Shown here piece after piece: positions 8,927-18,319 of a DNA stretch of 64,000 bases. Each line of letters opens with the position of its first letter. Within the stretch, counting starts at the first letter, position 1. Both the position numbers and the translations under genes were made by a program. This DNA is from JAVVHH01 sp964613945 (GTDB taxonomy: Bacteria > Pseudomonadota > Alphaproteobacteria > Acetobacterales > Acetobacteraceae): positions 248,001 through 312,000 of the forward strand of contig CAZTJC010000001.1 of the NCBI GenBank assembly GCA_964613945.1, written 5' to 3'. The notes under the pieces were generated by a model. The model was given only the letters and a program-made list of their open reading frames with translations. It ran no database searches and was not told where the DNA came from.

Positions 8927-9973
8927 CTATCCAACGCCACGCACGATCAAGGGTCCCAGGCGATTCGCGATCGGTAAGGGAAGCTTTTTCCACCCCGCGA
9001 TGAACAATCGATACTTCGGGTTCAGCGGATTATGGTCCGGTATCGCTGCCCCCTGCCGCAACTGGAAGCGATGAAACAACGGCTGAGGCGTAAAGCCCCA
9101 GTTTTTCTTGAACGAAAAGGCGCCGGTTCCCACCTTACTACGGCCGAAATCAAAGCCGACATATCCTCGCGCCGATGCGCGCCGCATCACTTCCCAATAC
9201 ATGAAGTCGTTACCGGCTACCGCCCGAGCCTCGAAAGTGCCCCCGCCGTAGTAAGGGAGAACCTCCCCGCGATCGTAAAAATTCAGAACGGACGCAACTG
9301 GTGTCTCGCCATCGAGGATCGTGACGACATCCATCTTGTCACCAAAGGCATCCTTCAGGATCTCGAAATATCGACGGCTGAAGACGGGTGTTCCAAGGTT
9401 GCGGACACTCTGCGCATAGATGGAATGCAGACCGCGGACATCCTGATCAGCCCGCGACGTCAGTCCACGCTCGATCCCTTTCCGAATCATCGCGCGCTGT
9501 TTGCGTGGAATAGCTTTCAGATTGGCCTCGTTGTCCGAGACAATGGGTTTCCTGAATGTGACGTAGAGATCATCCTTCCGGTGCCAACCATCGGAGTCGG
9601 CGACATCGTCGGGCTGGTCGCGGAACCGATATTCGAGCGCAGTCGCCTTCCTACGCGCCATCTCCTCAGCCGCATAACGATCCAATGCAACTCGGCTTTC
9701 GGCATCGACGCTGAGCGGACCGCCATACACGCAAAACGGCGACGAGATCAGCGTATTGCCGAACAACGCCGTCTTCACCTGCATCAACGGAAGTATGCCG
9801 GTGATCGCGCCGTCACGCTCAGCATAAGCGTAGAGCGACGGATGCTTGAAAGCAGCTCCGAGAACGGTCGACCACGTCGATTGATGGAAGAACGTTCCAC
9901 TTGGGTGGCTCGCGACGAACTGATCCCACGCAGAGGCAGACTGCTCCGAGAGCGGACGAACCACGACAGACAT
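8927..9973 (-). CDS. FemAB-like GNAT protein of the XrtA system
   Basis: A 348-residue cytoplasmic protein of the FemAB/GNAT fold. It opens with VRPLSEQSASAWDQFVASHP and FFHQSTWSTVLGAAFKHPS, and has the C-terminal FGRSKVGTGAFSFKKNWGF stretch found in FemAB-related proteins that travel with exosortase A. Relatives transfer aminoacyl groups onto peptidoglycan precursors, and the XrtA-linked members are presumed to modify a polysaccharide or protein. It is directly upstream of xrtA and 9 nt downstream of the deacetylase. Its substrate is unknown. Confidence 0.88.
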   Translation of the reverse strand: MSVVVRPLSEQSASAWDQFVASHPSGTFFHQSTWSTVLGAAFKHPSLYAYAERDGAITGILPLMQVKTALFGNTLISSPFCVYGGPLSVDAESRVALDRYAAEEMARRKATALEYRFRDQPDDVADSDGWHRKDDLYVTFRKPIVSDNEANLKAIPRKQRAMIRKGIERGLTSRADQDVRGLHSIYAQSVRNLGTPVFSRRYFEILKDAFGDKMDVVTILDGETPVASVLNFYDRGEVLPYYGGGTFEARAVAGNDFMYWEVMRRASARGYVGFDFGRSKVGTGAFSFKKNWGFTPQPLFHRFQLRQGAAIPDHNPLNPKYRLFIAGWKKLPLPIANRLGPLIVRGVG

Positions 9974-9982
9974 CAGGACCGC

Positions 9983-10840
9983 CTAGCGCGAGGCAGCAAT
10001 ATCGGCAGCAAAGACGTCATCCATGCGGGCCCAGCGAAAGTCTTGCAGTAACTTATCTAAGCGCCTCGGTACTGCGCCGATATTGACGTAGTGCCGGAAT
10101 TTCGCGAGCCGGCTGGCTCCCGTAATGCGGGGTTGATCCGCATCGATTTCCCAAGGATGGAAATAGAAAACACCAGCTCTAGTCTCGCTTGCATTGAACC
10201 GCTTCAAGGCAGCTTTGAAAACCGAATACGGCATCAGCCTGAAATATCCACCACCAGCGATTGGAAGATTGTGCTGGCCAAGCCGCAAGGTCGTGAGCGG
10301 GATCTCGAGAATTGACCCCGAGGCGACACGATGCGCGAACCGCGGCGCGTCCGGTGCTCCGTAAAGATCATGCCTGACAGGGTAGACACTCGAACTATAG
10401 AGGTGGCCGGTTTCGGCCAAAACATCGAACGCCCAAGGATTCTGCGGTCCGATGGAGAACGTCGGCGCTCGATAGCCCCGCACGGTCACGCCGCCAACGT
10501 CCTCCAGCGTCCCTTTTGCCCGTTGGAGATCCTCGCGAAATTCCGCCGGGGATAGTTGATGTACCAACTGATGCCCGTGACCATGACTGGCAAGCTCATG
10601 ACCAGCGTCGACAATCCTACGAATAAGTGCGGGGTACCTCGCCGCTACCCACCCCAGGGTGAAGAATGTCCCAACAGTATTGTTCTCGGCAAACTGCGTC
10701 AGGATGCGGTCGGTGTTAGCCTCGACGTGACAAGGCAGACTATCCCAGTCCTCGCGCTTCACGCATCCCGCAAAGGCTTGAACCTGGAAGTAATCCTCCA
10801 CATCAACCGTCATGGCATTGATCTGATCAGATCTGGGCAT
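9983..10840 (-). CDS. XrtA-system polysaccharide deacetylase (NodB fold)
   Basis: A 285-residue carbohydrate esterase 4 enzyme. The NodB motifs are visible: MTVDVEDYFQ with the catalytic and metal Asp pair (about residues 10-19), HELASHGHGH carrying the metal-binding His residues (about 81-90) and YRAPTFSI. The DUF3473-type C-terminal region, with AGGGYFRLMPY and VFYFHPWEID, marks the subgroup associated with exosortase A loci. It should remove N-acetyl groups from the EPS during or before export. No signal peptide is evident, as is usual for this subgroup. It lies 5 nt downstream of the ATPase gene. Confidence 0.92.
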   Translation of the reverse strand: MPRSDQINAMTVDVEDYFQVQAFAGCVKREDWDSLPCHVEANTDRILTQFAENNTVGTFFTLGWVAARYPALIRRIVDAGHELASHGHGHQLVHQLSPAEFREDLQRAKGTLEDVGGVTVRGYRAPTFSIGPQNPWAFDVLAETGHLYSSSVYPVRHDLYGAPDAPRFAHRVASGSILEIPLTTLRLGQHNLPIAGGGYFRLMPYSVFKAALKRFNASETRAGVFYFHPWEIDADQPRITGASRLAKFRHYVNIGAVPRRLDKLLQDFRWARMDDVFAADIAASR

Positions 10841-10845
10841 GCAGG

Positions 10846-11850
10846 CTACTGAACGCCCAGCATCTGGGTCAATTTGCGGAAGACCTGTTCACGCCGAGCC
10901 ATCTGTTGCTCGAGTGCCTCGACGCGGTTCAACAAATCCGCACTCATCGCGTTCAACTGAGGATCGGCTGCACGTGACGATGGCGCTTGCGATTCGCTGA
11001 ATGCGTCCGGTCCAGCAGCCCAATCTGCTTGCGAGCCTTCCAGATCGTGCGCGAGTTCGCCGGCCGTGTTGTCGACGATCTCGGCGGTGATGCGATGCGC
11101 TTCCTCCAGAACCCCGTAGAGGAGAACGCGTGAACATAATCTGTTGATGCGTCGCGGAATTCCGCCGGTCTGAGCGAAAACAGCTGCGAACGCATCGTCA
11201 TCCCAATGCGGATCGTCGATCCACCCCACAGCATGCAAGCGATGCTCGATGTAGGCTCGTGTTTCATCCTCGCTGAGCGGGCCCAAATGGTAGGAGGTCA
11301 ACACACGCTGCCGCAATTGATCCAAATGCGGGCTGGCAAGCATCCGTCGGAACTGCGGCTGCCCAAGCAGAATAGTCTGCATCGAGGTGTGCCCATCGAC
11401 CGTGATGTTGGACAACATTCTAAGTTCTTCCAGAGCTGCCAGCGATAGATTCTGTGCCTCGTCGACTATGAGGAGGCATCGCCGGCCAGCCATGAGATGA
11501 GATCTCAGAACCTCGTCAAAACGCTGCAACAACACGGCTTTGCTAAGTCCTTCGTCGACCAGGCCAAAACCCGCCATCGCTAGCCGGAACAGGTCCTCCT
11601 CTGACACCTGTGTCGTATTCACGCGTGCGATCGTATAAGCTTCAGGATCCATTTGAGACCGCAACCACTCGACCAACGTGGTTTTGCCGGCCCCGACCTC
11701 ACCCGTGACGATGATGAAGCCCTCGCCTTGCGCGAGCCCGTAGTTCAGATGCGCGATCGCCTTGCTATGCCCGCGGCTGCCGAAGAAGAAGCGGCTGTCC
11801 GGCGTAAGCTGGAACGGCATCGCAGATAGATTGTAGAAATTTTCATACAT
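10846..11850 (-). CDS. XrtA-system ExeA-like ATPase
   Basis: A 334-residue AAA-type ATPase beginning MYENFYNLSAMPFQLTPD, the standard opening for the exosortase A-associated ATPase. Walker A GEVGAGKT is at residues 50-57 and Walker B LLIVDEAQN at 126-134. A sensor/ALNS-like region and a C-terminal coiled segment (RVEALEQQMARREQVF) follow. The domain resembles ExeA of type II secretion, which remodels the envelope for a secretin. Here it probably energises or assembles the polysaccharide export machinery. It sits between the outer-membrane barrel gene and the deacetylase in one operon. Confidence 0.92.
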   Translation of the reverse strand: MYENFYNLSAMPFQLTPDSRFFFGSRGHSKAIAHLNYGLAQGEGFIIVTGEVGAGKTTLVEWLRSQMDPEAYTIARVNTTQVSEEDLFRLAMAGFGLVDEGLSKAVLLQRFDEVLRSHLMAGRRCLLIVDEAQNLSLAALEELRMLSNITVDGHTSMQTILLGQPQFRRMLASPHLDQLRQRVLTSYHLGPLSEDETRAYIEHRLHAVGWIDDPHWDDDAFAAVFAQTGGIPRRINRLCSRVLLYGVLEEAHRITAEIVDNTAGELAHDLEGSQADWAAGPDAFSESQAPSSRAADPQLNAMSADLLNRVEALEQQMARREQVFRKLTQMLGVQ

Positions 11851-11858
11851 GGATTAGC

Positions 11859-13574
11859 TCAAAAGCTCTTCCGTAAGCCGACGAGAAACGTGTTCTGCGA
11901 GGCGCTGCCGCCGAACGCTGCCGAGAGATTGCGTGTCGCATCTCCAAAACGTTCAGAATGGCTAAATGACACACTAGTCGACAGCGTATCGGTCAGCACA
12001 TGGTTCAGCGATGTGTAGAGTTGCAGCGTGTCTTGCGATGAGCCCGGCGCTCCATAGAAGACACCATTGTTGCTTTGTGCGTAGGATAGTCCGCTGCTCA
12101 GGCTAGTGCTCGGGTTTAAGTCATGCTGCCAATTGAGATTCCCATACAGGGTATCGGTCCGCGTTCCCGTCGAGGTTGGGACGCCTAGGATGCTGACGGA
12201 CCCGCCGAGTTGCTCGAACTCAGAGCGACCAACTGTCACGGTAAACGTATCACGATCAAGGAGAAGCGCTCCGCCAACCGTCAAGGTTTTTATACGGGAA
12301 AGTGGCGACTGACTGGCTAGGTAGGTGTTTGTGAGTGTCGGCGAGCCTGTCAGATTATCCAATAAAATTCCGCCGGGACCAACGCCCGTTGTTCCAAGAA
12401 GCGACTGCCTTGCACCCAACCCAGTTTGGATATCAACAGTGTAGCTACCGTAAACTCGTGTCCGAGGCGTAGGTGAGTAAGATCCGTTCGCTAGGACAGT
12501 GTTTATTCCTGCAACCTGGCCATACTGGACCGTGATTGAACTGGTCTCGTTTGGCGACACCGTGACGCCGATGGACCATGTTGGTTGGCTTAGACTAAAG
12601 CCGCTTCGCGGATAGTTATAATCTTGGTATCCGACTGTTCCGAAAACCGTCAACCAACGATAAAGTTCATACGAAAGACGGTCGGAAACCGAGAACGTAG
12701 AAGCTCCTTGATAGTAGTAGCTGCCGGAGTATTGGCTAGCAGTACCGGAGATTATATTCTGTACACGGCCGAGGTTCTCTCCAGTTGTGTAAGATCCATA
12801 TTCGGTATTTGTTTGTAGGTTACCGGTAGTTCCGAAACCGGCCAGCTGACCTGCATTTGGTGCAAAGTAGTTGTTGCTGAATTGGTTGTCAGAATCCTGG
12901 AACGTCTGCGAGTAAGTATAACCAGCGGTAACGGTTCCATACCCGCCGATCGTCCGTTGCAGATAAGGCGATACGCTGAAGCTAGACGTCTGTACGGCCT
13001 CGCTGCGACTGACAAAGGAATTCGAGAGCAATGACGTGTTCCCGAACCGTGAACTCACGTCACTTATTCCGCGGGCGGTTATGTACAGCAAATCTGGAAC
13101 GAGAACAGCCGTCGCTGATCCGTTAAAGGACTGAGACAGAAGTGTCTGGCTGGATGTGCTCGGGTAAAAAGCCAGCCGTGGACTATATGCCAATGCGACG
13201 TTGAGGCGCGACGTAACCCCGTTTAAGATGAGGTCAGGCGCTACTAGAATGACCGGTTGCCAACCACCCCGCCCTATTCCACCCGGGCTGTCAGTTGCTC
13301 CGACTTCCACGTCGACATCACCACTGAACGTCCATGGGCGAACAGTGCTGGTTGTCGGCCCTGCTAACAGCGAACTGACAGTGTCTCGAACCGATGTACC
13401 ACCGATGGCGTAACCCGAGTCGGACAAGCCGCCTCCAGCTAGCTGCCCAAAAGCAGCGGATCCTTTAACGCCAACCGCAAAGACTATTGTCAGGGCCGGT
13501 ACGGCAAAGCCACGATGCCTCGCCAGCAAGCGTAACATGCGATACTTCGAGCAATCACCTACATACGTTGACAT
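11859..13574 (-). CDS. Outer-membrane beta-barrel protein of the XrtA system
   Basis: A 571-residue exported protein. After a signal sequence (hydrophobic segment VPALTIVFAVG, cleavage near AAFG) come many short alternating strands rich in Ser, Thr, Tyr and Gly, ending in TFLVGLRKSF with the C-terminal Phe required by the BAM complex. It matches the PEP-CTERM-associated outer-membrane protein family in position and style. It may be a porin-like exit channel or assembly partner for the polysaccharide. The ATG at 13574 lies 1 nt past the kinase stop; MLRLLARHRG, 12 residues further in, is an alternative start closer to the signal core. Confidence 0.85.
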   Translation of the reverse strand: MSTYVGDCSKYRMLRLLARHRGFAVPALTIVFAVGVKGSAAFGQLAGGGLSDSGYAIGGTSVRDTVSSLLAGPTTSTVRPWTFSGDVDVEVGATDSPGGIGRGGWQPVILVAPDLILNGVTSRLNVALAYSPRLAFYPSTSSQTLLSQSFNGSATAVLVPDLLYITARGISDVSSRFGNTSLLSNSFVSRSEAVQTSSFSVSPYLQRTIGGYGTVTAGYTYSQTFQDSDNQFSNNYFAPNAGQLAGFGTTGNLQTNTEYGSYTTGENLGRVQNIISGTASQYSGSYYYQGASTFSVSDRLSYELYRWLTVFGTVGYQDYNYPRSGFSLSQPTWSIGVTVSPNETSSITVQYGQVAGINTVLANGSYSPTPRTRVYGSYTVDIQTGLGARQSLLGTTGVGPGGILLDNLTGSPTLTNTYLASQSPLSRIKTLTVGGALLLDRDTFTVTVGRSEFEQLGGSVSILGVPTSTGTRTDTLYGNLNWQHDLNPSTSLSSGLSYAQSNNGVFYGAPGSSQDTLQLYTSLNHVLTDTLSTSVSFSHSERFGDATRNLSAAFGGSASQNTFLVGLRKSF

Positions 13575-13575
13575 T

Positions 13576-14583
13576 TTAGGTGTAAGAACCGAAATAATCA
13601 TATGAACCGAAGGTATGACCTGATGTCATGCGCACCTTATTGAGTAGCATGGTGATGTTTGGGCAAATCTTAACCATGTCGATCGCAGCTTCTACTTCGT
13701 TCCGCTGCGTGCGTTCAGCTTCGACAATAAGAACGACCTGACCCACTGCAGGGGACAATGTATGCGGATCGCTTGTCGACAGACATGGAGGAGCGTCAAG
13801 CATGATGAGGCTGCGGGGAAACCGTTGCGCGAGAAGCTTGACTGAAGGCGTCAATCTTCGTTCCTCAAACCCGGTTCCGTCTTCAGAGTCTCGCACGATC
13901 GAGCGCGACCCAAGCGGCAAAAACATGAGGTTCGGTAGTTCGCTCGGGACGATCAAGTCGTCTGGTGCAAGGCCAGGGTTGGCGACTAAGTCTAAAAACC
14001 CCTTGCGGCCAGAAAGTCCAAGCATATCGGTCAGCGAATTATTTTTCGCATCGACATCAACGATCAGAACGCTCTCGCCGGCATTTTGCGCGATACTTCC
14101 GCCCAGGTTGAGGGATGTGAAGCTTTTTCCCTCGCCGGGTCGCGCGCTAGTCACCATCACGACATTCGGCGAGGCATCTGGGCCAAGCACGAACTGACCC
14201 TCTTCCTTCTCGTGCAATGCGCGCAAAACGCGCCCAATCACGATCCTATACTCCTCGGTCGTCCGAGTCCGACTAGCCCGCGCGACCATAAGGCCCGCTC
14301 GCTCCAACGCCGCAATCCCAACCGGCGGTTGTGTCGATGCATCCCTTAATTCAGCGACACTTGAACCGCGCACGCCTTCGACCTTGCTCGGACCAACACC
14401 CGGCAAGGCTGGTCGCGGGATCGACAAGGATGAAGCAGGCACCGGCGATGTAGTCGGCCCTGTCTCGCTCCTGAGTGCAGCCGTCGCATCAATCGCTGCA
14501 GTTTTTTGAATGACGTGGCCGGCATTGGCCGTCCGCAGAAGCGCTGCGGCACGTTCAATAAGATGATCTGATCGATCAGACAC
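13576..14583 (-). CDS. XrtA-system tyrosine autokinase (CpsD/BY-kinase type)
   Basis: A 335-residue cytoplasmic BY-kinase. A poorly conserved 100-residue N-terminal region precedes the P-loop ARPGEGKSF (147-155), Walker A' VLIVDVDAKN and Walker B LIMLDAPPC. The C-terminus carries a tyrosine cluster (FGSYDYFGSYT), the expected autophosphorylation site. Such kinases pair with a Wzc-like membrane co-polymerase to set polysaccharide chain length. That partner normally lies just upstream in XrtA loci but is absent here. This gene is first in the leftward operon, facing the divergent sugar transferase across a 330-nt gap. Confidence 0.92.
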   Translation of the reverse strand: MSDRSDHLIERAAALLRTANAGHVIQKTAAIDATAALRSETGPTTSPVPASSLSIPRPALPGVGPSKVEGVRGSSVAELRDASTQPPVGIAALERAGLMVARASRTRTTEEYRIVIGRVLRALHEKEEGQFVLGPDASPNVVMVTSARPGEGKSFTSLNLGGSIAQNAGESVLIVDVDAKNNSLTDMLGLSGRKGFLDLVANPGLAPDDLIVPSELPNLMFLPLGSRSIVRDSEDGTGFEERRLTPSVKLLAQRFPRSLIMLDAPPCLSTSDPHTLSPAVGQVVLIVEAERTQRNEVEAAIDMVKICPNITMLLNKVRMTSGHTFGSYDYFGSYT

Positions 14584-14913
14584 AGCCTACACCTTACGCC
14601 AAGGATACGTCGGACTACTCAACCGCATCTCTCGTCCTCCGCCCAAACACGTCAGCAAGCCAGGCACTGTCATCTTCAACCTTACGTCATGTTTACGTGC
14701 CAGTCGAGGCACAAGGGTTCGGTGCTCCGAACGCACTACGTCGTAAGAGAGAGAACTCGATTGTGTCATTTTCGAGCAGGCCATGTTCTGCTATGTCGCC
14801 TCGTGCCGTGGTTCCGCCACACTACCATGGCCTTGGTTAAGGATTTGCTTAGGAGATTAGGGTATCTTGATCTCTGTAGCGTATGTCGAGGGTCGTATGG
14901 TTGTGGTCGGATC
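14584..14913. promoter_or_regulatory. Divergent regulatory region of the EPS locus
   Basis: This 330-nt gap separates the leftward tyrosine-kinase operon from the rightward sugar-transferase/prsKRT genes and must contain promoters for both. An open frame runs through its right part as an extension of the sugar transferase, but it encodes Cys/Arg-rich, family-atypical residues and is rejected. One possible sigma-54 element on the + strand is listed separately. I saw no convincing sigma-54 element pointing left. Confidence 0.6.
14834..14848 (+). promoter_or_regulatory. Possible sigma-54 (-24/-12) promoter
   Basis: TGGTTAAGGATTTGC places GG and GC at the spacing required by RpoN (TGGCAC-N5-TTGC), with TGG and TTGC matched but the central CAC absent. 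It lies 66 nt upstream of the sugar transferase ATG. The nearby prsR gene encodes a sigma-54 activator, which makes the site plausible. One such match in 330 nt can still be chance. Confidence 0.3.
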
Positions 14914-16242
14914 ATGAGGTTGCATTCGGTTGGTCGCCACGTAGCGCCTGAAATGCTTGCTTTGTGGATCGTCGAGATGATCCTGACGTTCACGCTGACG
15001 TTGATCATGATCACGCCTGCAACCGGTTCGATAAGCGCGTCATCTATCAACCCAGCAATCGCTTGCGCCCTGACCGTCGGCTTCACCGCGTTCATTATCG
15101 GCGTTTACCGCCCGCAGATTTTCTCCGGCCTGCATACTTTAGTAAAATCTACCATCCTTGCAGCGCTACTTTCGTTTCCGGCAGTGTGGTTGGTGTGCAA
15201 GATAGCTGGGCTCAGCACCTATCTACCCATCGGATATGACTCACTACGTCCGATCAAAATCATCATGTTATGGTCAATCTGTCTGTTTCTGACACGCCTG
15301 CTGTTTATGGTCGCTACTCGCTGCGGATTGTTCGTTCACCGAGTTGCTGTGATCGGGTCAGAAGCCACACCGAGTGTCGCTGCCACGCTCATGGCGCAGC
15401 GCAAGGGCTTCCTTGAGGTTTCTCACTTTCGTCCCGAAGACGCATCCGCTCCCCTACTCAGCGCATCTAAGATCAGGACCCTTGTCACTGTGGGGGAAAG
15501 CAGTGTGGTGCCCTCTGCGATACTCACAGAATATGGCAGTCGCGGGATCAAGCTACAAAGCGAAGCGGATTTCTGGGAGCAAAATTTCCGTCGCGTGGAC
15601 ATCTCCAACATACATGGTGATCTGCTGAGTCAAATTGCCCAAAGCACAACCTCATCGAGCACACGCTGGTTCGGGCGAGCTTTTGACATATTTCTGAGCA
15701 CCATTCTGCTAATTTCGACACTTCCCATCATGTGCATTGTTGCATTGCTTGTACGTCTGGAGAGCACCGGACCGGTCCTCTATCGGCAAGAACGGGTTGG
15801 GTTGAACGGGATTGTTTTTACACTCTTTAAGTTTCGTAGCATGCGAAGCGATGCTGAGGCCAATGGCCCGCGATGGGCTCAGATGCGGGATCCGCGCGTG
15901 ACCCGTCTAGGATCATTCATGCGGAAAACTCGTATAGACGAGCTTCCGCAGCTGCTGAACATTCTTTGTGGCGAGATGAGCTTTATTGGCCCTCGTCCGG
16001 AACGCCCACATTTTGTAGAGCAACTCGAGAAGGCCATTCCTTGCTACCGTGAAAGGTGTCGCGTAAAGCCAGGCCTGACTGGGTGGGCACAAGTAAATTA
16101 TCCATATGGTGCATCGGTAGAGGATGCACGAGCCAAGTTATCTTTCGACCTGTATTATGTTAAAAATCGGAGTCTATTTCTAGATGTTCTAATTTTGCTT
16201 TCTACAGTACGAGTAATTTTGTTGCAGGAGGGCGCTCGCTAG
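14914..16242 (+). CDS. XrtA-system undecaprenyl-phosphate sugar transferase
   Basis: A 442-residue polyprenyl glycosylphosphotransferase that should start the EPS repeat unit by moving a sugar-1-phosphate onto undecaprenyl phosphate. The N-terminal half has four hydrophobic segments (about residues 15-150) and a CoA-binding-like region. A further membrane helix near residues 260-285 precedes the catalytic domain with FKFRSMRSDAEANG, RKTRIDELPQLLNIL and MSFIGPRPERP. I chose the ATG at 14914 (MRLHSVGRHVAPEML), which fits the family opening; the upstream 75 codons look non-coding. The gene is followed closely by prsK. Confidence 0.92.
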   Translation: MRLHSVGRHVAPEMLALWIVEMILTFTLTLIMITPATGSISASSINPAIACALTVGFTAFIIGVYRPQIFSGLHTLVKSTILAALLSFPAVWLVCKIAGLSTYLPIGYDSLRPIKIIMLWSICLFLTRLLFMVATRCGLFVHRVAVIGSEATPSVAATLMAQRKGFLEVSHFRPEDASAPLLSASKIRTLVTVGESSVVPSAILTEYGSRGIKLQSEADFWEQNFRRVDISNIHGDLLSQIAQSTTSSSTRWFGRAFDIFLSTILLISTLPIMCIVALLVRLESTGPVLYRQERVGLNGIVFTLFKFRSMRSDAEANGPRWAQMRDPRVTRLGSFMRKTRIDELPQLLNILCGEMSFIGPRPERPHFVEQLEKAIPCYRERCRVKPGLTGWAQVNYPYGASVEDARAKLSFDLYYVKNRSLFLDVLILLSTVRVILLQEGAR

Positions 16243-16258
16243 ATTTATAGATTTCAGA

Positions 16259-18319
16259 ATGGAATTAAATACCTACCTGTTTATCGTTTGCTCGATAAGC
16301 TACAGTATTCTAGCCGTTTCGATTCTATATAGGTCCCGCCATACGCTAAATCTCGCGTTGGCGGCATGCTGCGTTGTGACAGCACTTTGGTCTGGTTTAA
16401 GCAGTGTATCACATCAACCTCCTATGGAGGGTTTCGTCGGCTTTGTGGATGTACTCCGCATATCTTCCTGGTATTGCTACCTACTACTTCTTTATAAAAG
16501 AACAGAGATTAGTGCGCGCTGGCATATATTTGGATTCATAGCAGTCGTATGTATTGCGGCCTGTTTAGGCCTAGCTTATCTTTATAGCGGAGCTGGGGTT
16601 CATTCTTACGTACTTTATTCCCCGCCGGTTGCCATTCGACTAATAATATGTATATTTGAACTCCTGCTTATTGAGAATCTTTATCTCAATCTTCCGGAGA
16701 CAGCACGTTGGCATATCGCGATACCGTGTGTTTTGCTGGGCGCTCTTGCATGTTTTGACATACTCGTATCGGCGGATTCAGTTTTATTTCTTTCAACATC
16801 GGATGCTCTTATAAGCACGAGAGTAGTTGCAACTATTATAGTTGCACCATTACTCATATTAGCAGCTTTACGTGGACAGCAGTGGCGCAAGCCAATCCGG
16901 CTTTCTCGAACCGCAGTATTTCACAGCGCCACACTTGTACTGAGCGGGTCCGTCTTGTTGGCCCTTGCACTTGCCGGAGAAGTTCTCAGACGCTTTGACG
17001 AGTCACTGGGCTGGATAGCCGAACTTAGCTTGGTGTTTGCTGGAATTATCGGAACGTTGCTGTTTTTCAGTTCGAAATCAGCCCGCTCAATTATGCATCG
17101 CGTCATTACCCGACATTTCTTCGCAGATAGGTACGATTATCGCCTTGAGTGGTTGGAATGCATTGGAACCCTTTCAGGGACAAAGACGATCGAACGCACA
17201 AGTTTACCGCATCGTGCCATTAGGGCAGTTGCAGATGTAGTCAACAGTCCAAGTGGTGCGCTTTTTTTAGCAGACCAGAATTCTGGCGTCATGTTTTGGG
17301 CTGGTTCTTGGAACATGCCTTCAGCAACCAGCCTTGGCACTTCAAATCATCTCGTTAAACTATCTACTACGAGTGCTCACGTAATTGAGGTTGCACAGAT
17401 TGACGCATCCAGGGATGAGGAAAATGCGCTCAGCGCTTTGGGTCCAATCTGGTTGGCGGTTCCTTTACGTCAGTTGGAGAAAACAATTGGAATTGTTGTC
17501 GTTGGCCCACCGAGAGTCTCATTCCGTCTAGATCAAGAAGTTTTTGATCTACTTAGGATAATAGGCCAAGAAGTCGCGACATACATTGCGGAGCAGCGTG
17601 CGACTGAAGTCGTACTACAAACCCGAAATCTGCATGATTACGGAAAACGGTTTGCCTTCGTGGCTCACGATATCAAAAATGTCTCAAGTCAACTCGCATT
17701 GCTTTTGAGCAATGCGCGCACCCACATCGAAAATCCGGAATTTCAGCAAGACATGCTGGAGACTGTTCGAGCCTCGGTTGGAAAAATCGATGCTTTGTTA
17801 AAGCGACTAGACGAGCCTGAGACTAGACAGGCGCCAACCTCGATCACGCCGCTACCGCGCCTGGAATCTCTTGTCATCGCATATCAACGAGTTCGGCAAG
17901 TTACGCTAACGATTGTTCATGACGGATCAACTGGCACAGTTGCGATGAGTCCTGATGCTTTCGACACTGCCCTAACCCATATCCTCAATAACGCTGTGGA
18001 AGCCTCCCCTGGGCAGCCAGTGCAGCTTAAACTACATCACGAGGCGAAACAGGTGGTTGTTGATGTTATCGACCACGGCCCAGGCATGTCTTCAGAATTT
18101 ATACGGGATAAATTGTTCGCCCCCTTTTCGACAGATAAGAAAGGAGGGTCAGGAATTGGTGCGTTCCAAGCACGCGAGTTGATTAAAGAAGCTGGAGGGC
18201 AGCTTTTAGTAATCAGTGAGCAAGGAATCGGTACTACGATGAGAGTGATACTCACAAGATCAGACCTTGTCTCGTCGCGTTCGGATATAAGGACGTTGAG
18301 CAATGCCATTGGAGACTAG
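16259..18319 (+). CDS. prsK: XrtA/PEP-CTERM system sensor histidine kinase PrsK
   Basis: A 686-residue membrane kinase. About eight N-terminal hydrophobic segments (residues 1-290) are followed by a GAF-like domain (about 320-450), the H-box FAFVAHDIKN with phospho-accepting His470, and an ATPase domain with N box (HILNNAVEAS), DHGPGMS and GSGIGAFQARELI. PrsK partners PrsR; in Zoogloea the pair controls PEP-CTERM protein and EPS gene expression with sigma-54. The gene is noticeably AT-rich compared with the flanking chromosome. Its last 17 nt overlap prsR, implying coupled translation. Confidence 0.92.
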   Translation: MELNTYLFIVCSISYSILAVSILYRSRHTLNLALAACCVVTALWSGLSSVSHQPPMEGFVGFVDVLRISSWYCYLLLLYKRTEISARWHIFGFIAVVCIAACLGLAYLYSGAGVHSYVLYSPPVAIRLIICIFELLLIENLYLNLPETARWHIAIPCVLLGALACFDILVSADSVLFLSTSDALISTRVVATIIVAPLLILAALRGQQWRKPIRLSRTAVFHSATLVLSGSVLLALALAGEVLRRFDESLGWIAELSLVFAGIIGTLLFFSSKSARSIMHRVITRHFFADRYDYRLEWLECIGTLSGTKTIERTSLPHRAIRAVADVVNSPSGALFLADQNSGVMFWAGSWNMPSATSLGTSNHLVKLSTTSAHVIEVAQIDASRDEENALSALGPIWLAVPLRQLEKTIGIVVVGPPRVSFRLDQEVFDLLRIIGQEVATYIAEQRATEVVLQTRNLHDYGKRFAFVAHDIKNVSSQLALLLSNARTHIENPEFQQDMLETVRASVGKIDALLKRLDEPETRQAPTSITPLPRLESLVIAYQRVRQVTLTIVHDGSTGTVAMSPDAFDTALTHILNNAVEASPGQPVQLKLHHEAKQVVVDVIDHGPGMSSEFIRDKLFAPFSTDKKGGSGIGAFQARELIKEAGGQLLVISEQGIGTTMRVILTRSDLVSSRSDIRTLSNAIGD

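Noticed and set aside
14720..14735. Second sigma-54-like match (CGGTGCTCCGAACGCA)
   Set aside because: Only the GG and GC dinucleotides and a few bases fit; such matches are expected by chance.
14689..14913. 75-codon N-terminal extension of the sugar transferase
   Set aside because: The extension is Cys/Arg/His-rich and unlike the family, and it would remove most of the divergent promoter region.
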